Below are positions 6,238-8,410 of a stretch of 8,410 nt of DNA, in pieces. The notes below the pieces were generated by a model, which saw nothing but the letters and a program-made list of their open reading frames with translations, had not been told where the DNA came from and did not search any database. Source of the stretch: Chloroflexota bacterium (GTDB lineage: Bacteria > Chloroflexota > Dehalococcoidia > DSTF01 > JACRBR01); NCBI GenBank assembly GCA_025355835.1, contig JANXYW010000198.1, positions 1-8,410 of the forward strand, in the 5' to 3' direction. Within the stretch, counting starts at the first letter, position 1, and the number at the start of each line of letters is the position of its first letter. Made by a program: the position numbers and the translations under genes.

Positions 6238-6304
6238 TGTCGTCCTTGAGCGCAGCGAAGGACCTTGCTGGATCGCGGCAAGATGCTTCGTTCTCAGCAT
6301 GACA
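6238..6304. repeat. Long imperfect palindromic element
   Basis: The left arm begins TGTCGTCCTTGAGCGCAGCG and the right arm ends GCTTCGTTCTCAGCATGACA. The reverse complement of the right arm aligns with the left over about 28 bases with a small gap and several mismatches. The innermost pairing is CTTGC (6264-6268) with GCAAG (6278-6282) around a nine-base loop. No open frame here resembles a gene. Elements of the form GTCATCCTTGAGCG...CAGCATGAC are, from memory, abundant dispersed repeats in several GC-rich phyla. The element is bracketed by the two TTCACCGC repeats. Confidence 0.75.
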
Positions 6305-6316
6305 ACCGGCTGGGGG

Positions 6317-6354
6317 TTCACCGCGGAGTCGCGGAGAGCGCCGAGAGGGATTGG
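6317..6354. repeat. CACCGC(A/G)GAG-type repeat, copy B
   Basis: The sequence opens with TTCACCGCGGAGTCGCGG and closes with AGGGATTGG. It is the direct-orientation partner of copy A. Together with the palindrome and the heptad tract it fills the 237-base gap between the SDR start and the carbonic-anhydrase-like gene, where I see no coding sequence. Confidence 0.7.
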
Positions 6355-6375
6355 GGCCGGCCCCGCATGCGTGTG

Positions 6376-6816
6376 CTACTCCTCTTCGTCCGTGACGGAC
6401 ACGACGCGCACACTGTCGTCGACGATCGTCGAGAGGTATGCCGTGATCGCGAGGCGCGGGTAGCGCGACTGAAGCATCGCCTTCGCGCGCAGCAGATCCT
6501 CGCGATGCAACCGCACTTCGGCTTTGCCGCGAGCGAGGCCACGATAGGCGCCGCACGTCACGTGGTTCATCAGCAATATCTCGCGGAAGTGATGCAGCGA
6601 ACGCAGCATATCGATCTCATCGAGCATCGACTGGCGCGCCGTACGCGTGCTGGGCCGCACGAGCGCGAACACGCCGCCCGGGCGGGCGAGCAGGTCGTAC
6701 GCGTGCTCCAGGCCCAGATCGAGGCGGATCTGGCGTTGCGCCGAAATGAACCGGAAGTCCGAGCAGGAGATCACCAGCGCGCGACACCGCGCTTTGCTCA
6801 GCTTAATGCCTGGCAT
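6376..6816 (-). CDS. Small beta-carbonic-anhydrase-like zinc protein
   Basis: The 146-residue protein contains the three zinc ligands of beta-carbonic anhydrases in order: C18 in SCSDFR (the C-x-D-x-R dyad with D20 and R22), then H85 and C88 in NHVTCG. Between them DLLARPGGVFALV sits where the family usually has DLFVVRNAGN, and the helix RQSMLDEIDMLRSL where it has SLEYAV. That supports a carbonic-anhydrase fold, with CO2 hydration as the default family activity. It is shorter than typical enzymes (about 200 residues), the Asn of RNAG is replaced, and GH becomes NH, so the true activity is uncertain. The start at 6816 is chosen because GAGGAG and GAGG precede it. A longer form from 6867 would run back into the divergent promoter region. 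The tail ends in an acidic DEEE. Confidence 0.75.
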   Translation of the reverse strand: MPGIKLSKARCRALVISCSDFRFISAQRQIRLDLGLEHAYDLLARPGGVFALVRPSTRTARQSMLDEIDMLRSLHHFREILLMNHVTCGAYRGLARGKAEVRLHREDLLRAKAMLQSRYPRLAITAYLSTIVDDSVRVVSVTDEEE

Positions 6817-6820
6817 TCGT

Positions 6821-6832
6821 CCTCGTCTCCTC
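6821..6832 (-). promoter_or_regulatory. Shine-Dalgarno for the carbonic-anhydrase-like gene
   Basis: On the minus strand the bases read GAGGAGACGAGG. The two purine-rich cores lie ten and four bases before the ATG at 6816. They favour that start over the upstream ATG at 6867. Confidence 0.6.
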
Positions 6833-6865
6833 GCGTTTGTCCGTACTGACCAGCACGCCGCCGGC

Positions 6866-6871
6866 ACTCTA
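6866..6871 (-). promoter_or_regulatory. Possible -10 for the carbonic-anhydrase-like gene
   Basis: On the minus strand the bases read TAGAGT, four of six matches to TATAAT, about 50 bases upstream of the ATG at 6816. No good -35 is visible. The main support is its position at the edge of a dyad shared with the opposite promoter. Confidence 0.3.
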
Positions 6872-6898
6872 CAGTGAGTGGCACAGAGTCACTATACA
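6868..6898. promoter_or_regulatory. Candidate operator: 31-bp imperfect dyad between divergent genes
   Basis: The dyad is centred on base 6883. Its inner arms are AGTGAGT (6873-6879) and AGTCACT (6887-6893), six of seven positions symmetric. Extending outward to 6868 and 6898 keeps nine of twelve positions per arm. It lies in the 145-base gap between the carbonic-anhydrase-like and epoxide hydrolase genes and touches the putative -10 elements of both. This is the layout expected for a dimeric repressor controlling both promoters. No regulator gene is visible in the window. Confidence 0.45.
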
Positions 6899-6899
6899 A
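6894..6899 (+). promoter_or_regulatory. Probable -10 for the epoxide hydrolase gene
   Basis: TATACA, within CTATACAAT, lies 62 bases before the ATG at 6962. That implies an untranslated leader of about 55 bases. No clear -35 is visible; the spacer region is occupied by the dyad. Confidence 0.45.
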
Positions 6900-6950
6900 T
6901 CCGTTCGACATTCCGTTCCCGCATCGGTACGATGCTGCGCAGGCGACGCA

Positions 6951-6955
6951 GGAGG
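6951..6955 (+). promoter_or_regulatory. Shine-Dalgarno setting the epoxide hydrolase start
   Basis: GGAGG lies six bases before the ATG at 6962. The frame is open further upstream (ATGs at 6878 and 6932), but those would add an Arg-rich, unconserved leader that overlaps the promoter. Confidence 0.75.
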
Positions 6956-6961
6956 CCGATC

Positions 6962-8095
6962 ATGCCGCCAGAGCCATTTCAGATCGAGGTGCCCGATTTC
7001 GTGCTCCGCGATCTGCGCGAGCGGCTGGCGAAGACGCGCTGGCCCGACCCCCTGCCGGGCGAAGCGTGGGAGCGCGGCGCGAGCCTCGCCTACGTGCGCG
7101 AATTGTGCACGTACTGGCACGACGAGTACGATTGGCGCGCGCAAGAAGCAGCGCTGAATGCGTACCCGCAGTTCCTCAGCACCATCGACGACGTGGACAT
7201 CCACTACTGGCACGTGCGCGGCAAAGGCCCGGCGTCGATGCCGCTGATGCTCGTGCATGGCTGGCCGGGATCGATCTTCGAGTTTCATCACCTCATCGCG
7301 CCGCTCACGGATCCTGCCGCGCACGGTGGCGATGCGGCGGACGCGTTCGATGTGGTAATTCCGGCACTCCCCGGCTTCGGCTTCAGCAGCAAGCCGAAGG
7401 AGCCCGGCTGGGGACCCGTGCGCATCGCGCGCGCGTTCGACCACCTGATGACGCACGAGCTGATGTACGAGCGCTACGGTACGCAGGGCGGTGATTGGGG
7501 CGGCGTCGTCACTTCGTTGATGGCGGCGGAAAACACCGAGCGCGTGATCGGCGCGCACTTGAACTTCATCGGCGCGCGGCCGACGCCGGAGCAAGCGCGA
7601 TCGGCGGAAGCGAAGCCGTATCTCGAGCACGCGGCGGTGATCCAGCGAGACGAGATGGGCTACAACATCACGCAGGCCACGAAGCCGATGTCGCTCGGCA
7701 TCGCGCAGACGGATTCGCCGGCGGGTATTGCGGCGTGGATCGTCGAGAAGTTCCGCACGTGGAGCGACTGCAACGGCGACATCGAGAGCGTATTCACGAA
7801 GGATCAACTGCTGACGAACATCATGTTCTACTGGGCGACCACCAGTATCGCCAGCGCCGCGAACATCTATCTGGAATCGCGGCGCGACGCGCTGGGTGGA
7901 TGGCCGCAGATCAAAGCGCCAGTCGGCGTGGCGATGTTCCCGAAAGAGCTGGCGCGTGCACCGCGGAGCTGGGTGGAGTCGCGCGTCAACCTGGTGCACT
8001 GGACGGAGATGCCGCGCGGCGGCCACTTCGCCGCCCTCGAACAGCCGGCGCTGCTGCTAGAAGATGTGCGCGCGTTCTTCAGGCCGCTGCGGTAG
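6962..8095 (+). CDS. Epoxide hydrolase (microsomal-type family, alpha/beta-hydrolase fold)
   Basis: The 377-residue protein has the N-terminal epoxide-hydrolase domain (FQIEVPDFVLRDLRERL, TRWPDP, about residues 5-95) followed by an alpha/beta-hydrolase core. Catalytic features expected of the family are present: the oxyanion motif H99-G-W-P-G-S, the nucleophile D178 in QGGDWGG, and the general base H355 in PRGGHFAALEQP. E329 in FPKE is the likely charge-relay acid, and Y303 in the lid (IASAANIY) is a likely epoxide-activating tyrosine. Such enzymes hydrolyse epoxides to vicinal diols through an aspartyl-ester intermediate. There is no N-terminal membrane anchor, unlike the mammalian enzyme, so it is probably cytosolic. 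The natural substrate cannot be inferred. It is transcribed divergently from the carbonic-anhydrase-like gene and has its own promoter and Shine-Dalgarno. Confidence 0.93.
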   Translation: MPPEPFQIEVPDFVLRDLRERLAKTRWPDPLPGEAWERGASLAYVRELCTYWHDEYDWRAQEAALNAYPQFLSTIDDVDIHYWHVRGKGPASMPLMLVHGWPGSIFEFHHLIAPLTDPAAHGGDAADAFDVVIPALPGFGFSSKPKEPGWGPVRIARAFDHLMTHELMYERYGTQGGDWGGVVTSLMAAENTERVIGAHLNFIGARPTPEQARSAEAKPYLEHAAVIQRDEMGYNITQATKPMSLGIAQTDSPAGIAAWIVEKFRTWSDCNGDIESVFTKDQLLTNIMFYWATTSIASAANIYLESRRDALGGWPQIKAPVGVAMFPKELARAPRSWVESRVNLVHWTEMPRGGHFAALEQPALLLEDVRAFFRPLR

Positions 8096-8112
8096 CTTAC
8101 TACCTCGGCCTG
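8080..8112. terminator. Hairpin between convergent genes
   Basis: CAGGCCG (8080-8086) pairs with CGGCCTG (8106-8112). Inside it GGTAG (8091-8095) pairs with CTACC (8100-8104) around a CTTA loop, leaving a 4/1 internal loop. The stem contains the epoxide hydrolase stop codon and ends 12 bases before the convergent YjbR-like stop. Neither side has a U-tract, so bidirectional termination is plausible but not canonical. Confidence 0.5.
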
Positions 8113-8124
8113 ATCACGACGTCG

Positions 8125-8367
8125 TTAGATGAGCGCCACAAGCCGCTTTGGCGCGGTCATGCGGTAGCTGTCGCGAATCGGTTCCGCAGCAAGCTCCCAA
8201 TCGATGAGCGCATGCAGGTGCATGCCGATCCAGCCCTTCGGGCCGACGTACGGCGGCGAGAAGAAGCGCCCCGGATCGGAACCGACGAGCACGCGCTGCG
8301 CGCCGGGCGGTGCTTTGCACCCGAACGCCGCGAAGTCGTACTGATAGAAGCCGGAAAGCGCAGCCAA
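8125..8367 (-). CDS. MmcQ/YjbR-like protein, C-terminal part; 5' end short or broken
   Basis: The frame encodes GCKAPPGAQRVLV, SDPGRFFSPPYVGPKGWIGM and SYRMTAPKRLVALI. These match the C-terminal half of MmcQ/YjbR proteins (CyaY-like fold, function poorly known; some are called DNA-binding). The family is usually about 110-140 residues, but only 80 are available here from a TTG at 8367. In the same frame a TGA lies at 8401-8403 and there is no ATG or GTG between. Residues upstream of GCKAPPG do not resemble the family's N-terminus, so a frameshift or an N-terminal deletion is possible, as is a sequencing error. The gene is convergent with the epoxide hydrolase gene, 29 bases apart. The start given is a minimum and not a confident start codon. 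Confidence 0.6.
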   Translation of the reverse strand: MAALSGFYQYDFAAFGCKAPPGAQRVLVGSDPGRFFSPPYVGPKGWIGMHLHALIDWELAAEPIRDSYRMTAPKRLVALI

Positions 8368-8410
8368 ACGGGCTGGAGCGCCGCCGTCGTTTCGACGAGT
8401 TCAATCTGCA

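Noticed and set aside
6186..6354. CRISPR array
   Set aside because: There are only two diverged repeat copies, with a palindrome between them, no regular spacers and no cas genes.
6265..6849. A 194-codon plus-strand frame opposite the carbonic-anhydrase-like gene
   Set aside because: Its translation is low-complexity and begins in the palindromic repeat; the minus-strand frame carries the zinc motifs.
6869..8026. A 385-codon minus-strand frame opposite the epoxide hydrolase
   Set aside because: It is a shadow of a gene with complete catalytic motifs, with His/Arg-rich composition and no recognisable domain.
8114..8404. A 96-codon minus-strand frame overlapping the YjbR-like frame
   Set aside because: Its translation is Arg/Ala-rich without motifs, whereas the overlapping frame shows clear YjbR family residues.

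Overview
The window is GC-rich bacterial chromosomal DNA with compact coding on both strands. The gene order at the left end and the style of the dispersed intergenic palindromes suggest Chloroflexota or a related GC-rich lineage. That assignment is inference, because no rRNA or other marker gene is present.

Left third (1-3888, + strand): an SOS-mutagenesis type cassette. It holds the 3' end of an ImuB-like Y-family polymerase gene, a 93-residue small protein resembling the DUF6504 family, and a complete error-prone DNA polymerase DnaE2. Neighbouring genes overlap by 52 and 11 bases and each downstream start has a strong Shine-Dalgarno sequence, so they are probably one translationally coupled operon. 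The promoter, any LexA box and any imuA-like gene would lie upstream of base 1. DnaE2 carries a QLGLF pentapeptide where replicative alpha subunits keep their internal sliding-clamp motif, while the ImuB-like tail has only a degenerate version of its usual clamp motif.

Middle (3889-6138): two hairpins follow dnaE2. Next comes a single gene for a degenerate alpha/beta-hydrolase fused to a class III nucleotidyl cyclase (+). It converges on an SDR-family dehydrogenase (-) with only 14 bases between their stops. Both genes have a TATAAT-like hexamer ending exactly six bases before the ATG and no Shine-Dalgarno sequence, which is the layout of leaderless transcripts.

6139-6375 is a gene-free repeat island. 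It contains a heptanucleotide tandem repeat over the SDR promoter, two copies of a CACCGC(A/G)GAG-type repeat, and between them a long imperfect palindrome.

Right third (6376-8410): a small beta-carbonic-anhydrase-like protein (-) and an epoxide hydrolase (+) are divergently transcribed. An imperfect 31-bp dyad lies between them, overlapping the possible -10 elements of both. The epoxide hydrolase gene ends in a hairpin shared with a convergent MmcQ/YjbR-like reading frame (-) that looks short or broken at its 5' end. I see no tRNA, rRNA, CRISPR array, transposase or phage gene. The right-hand genes look like independent metabolic or sensory units, and only the left cassette is a clear multi-gene system.
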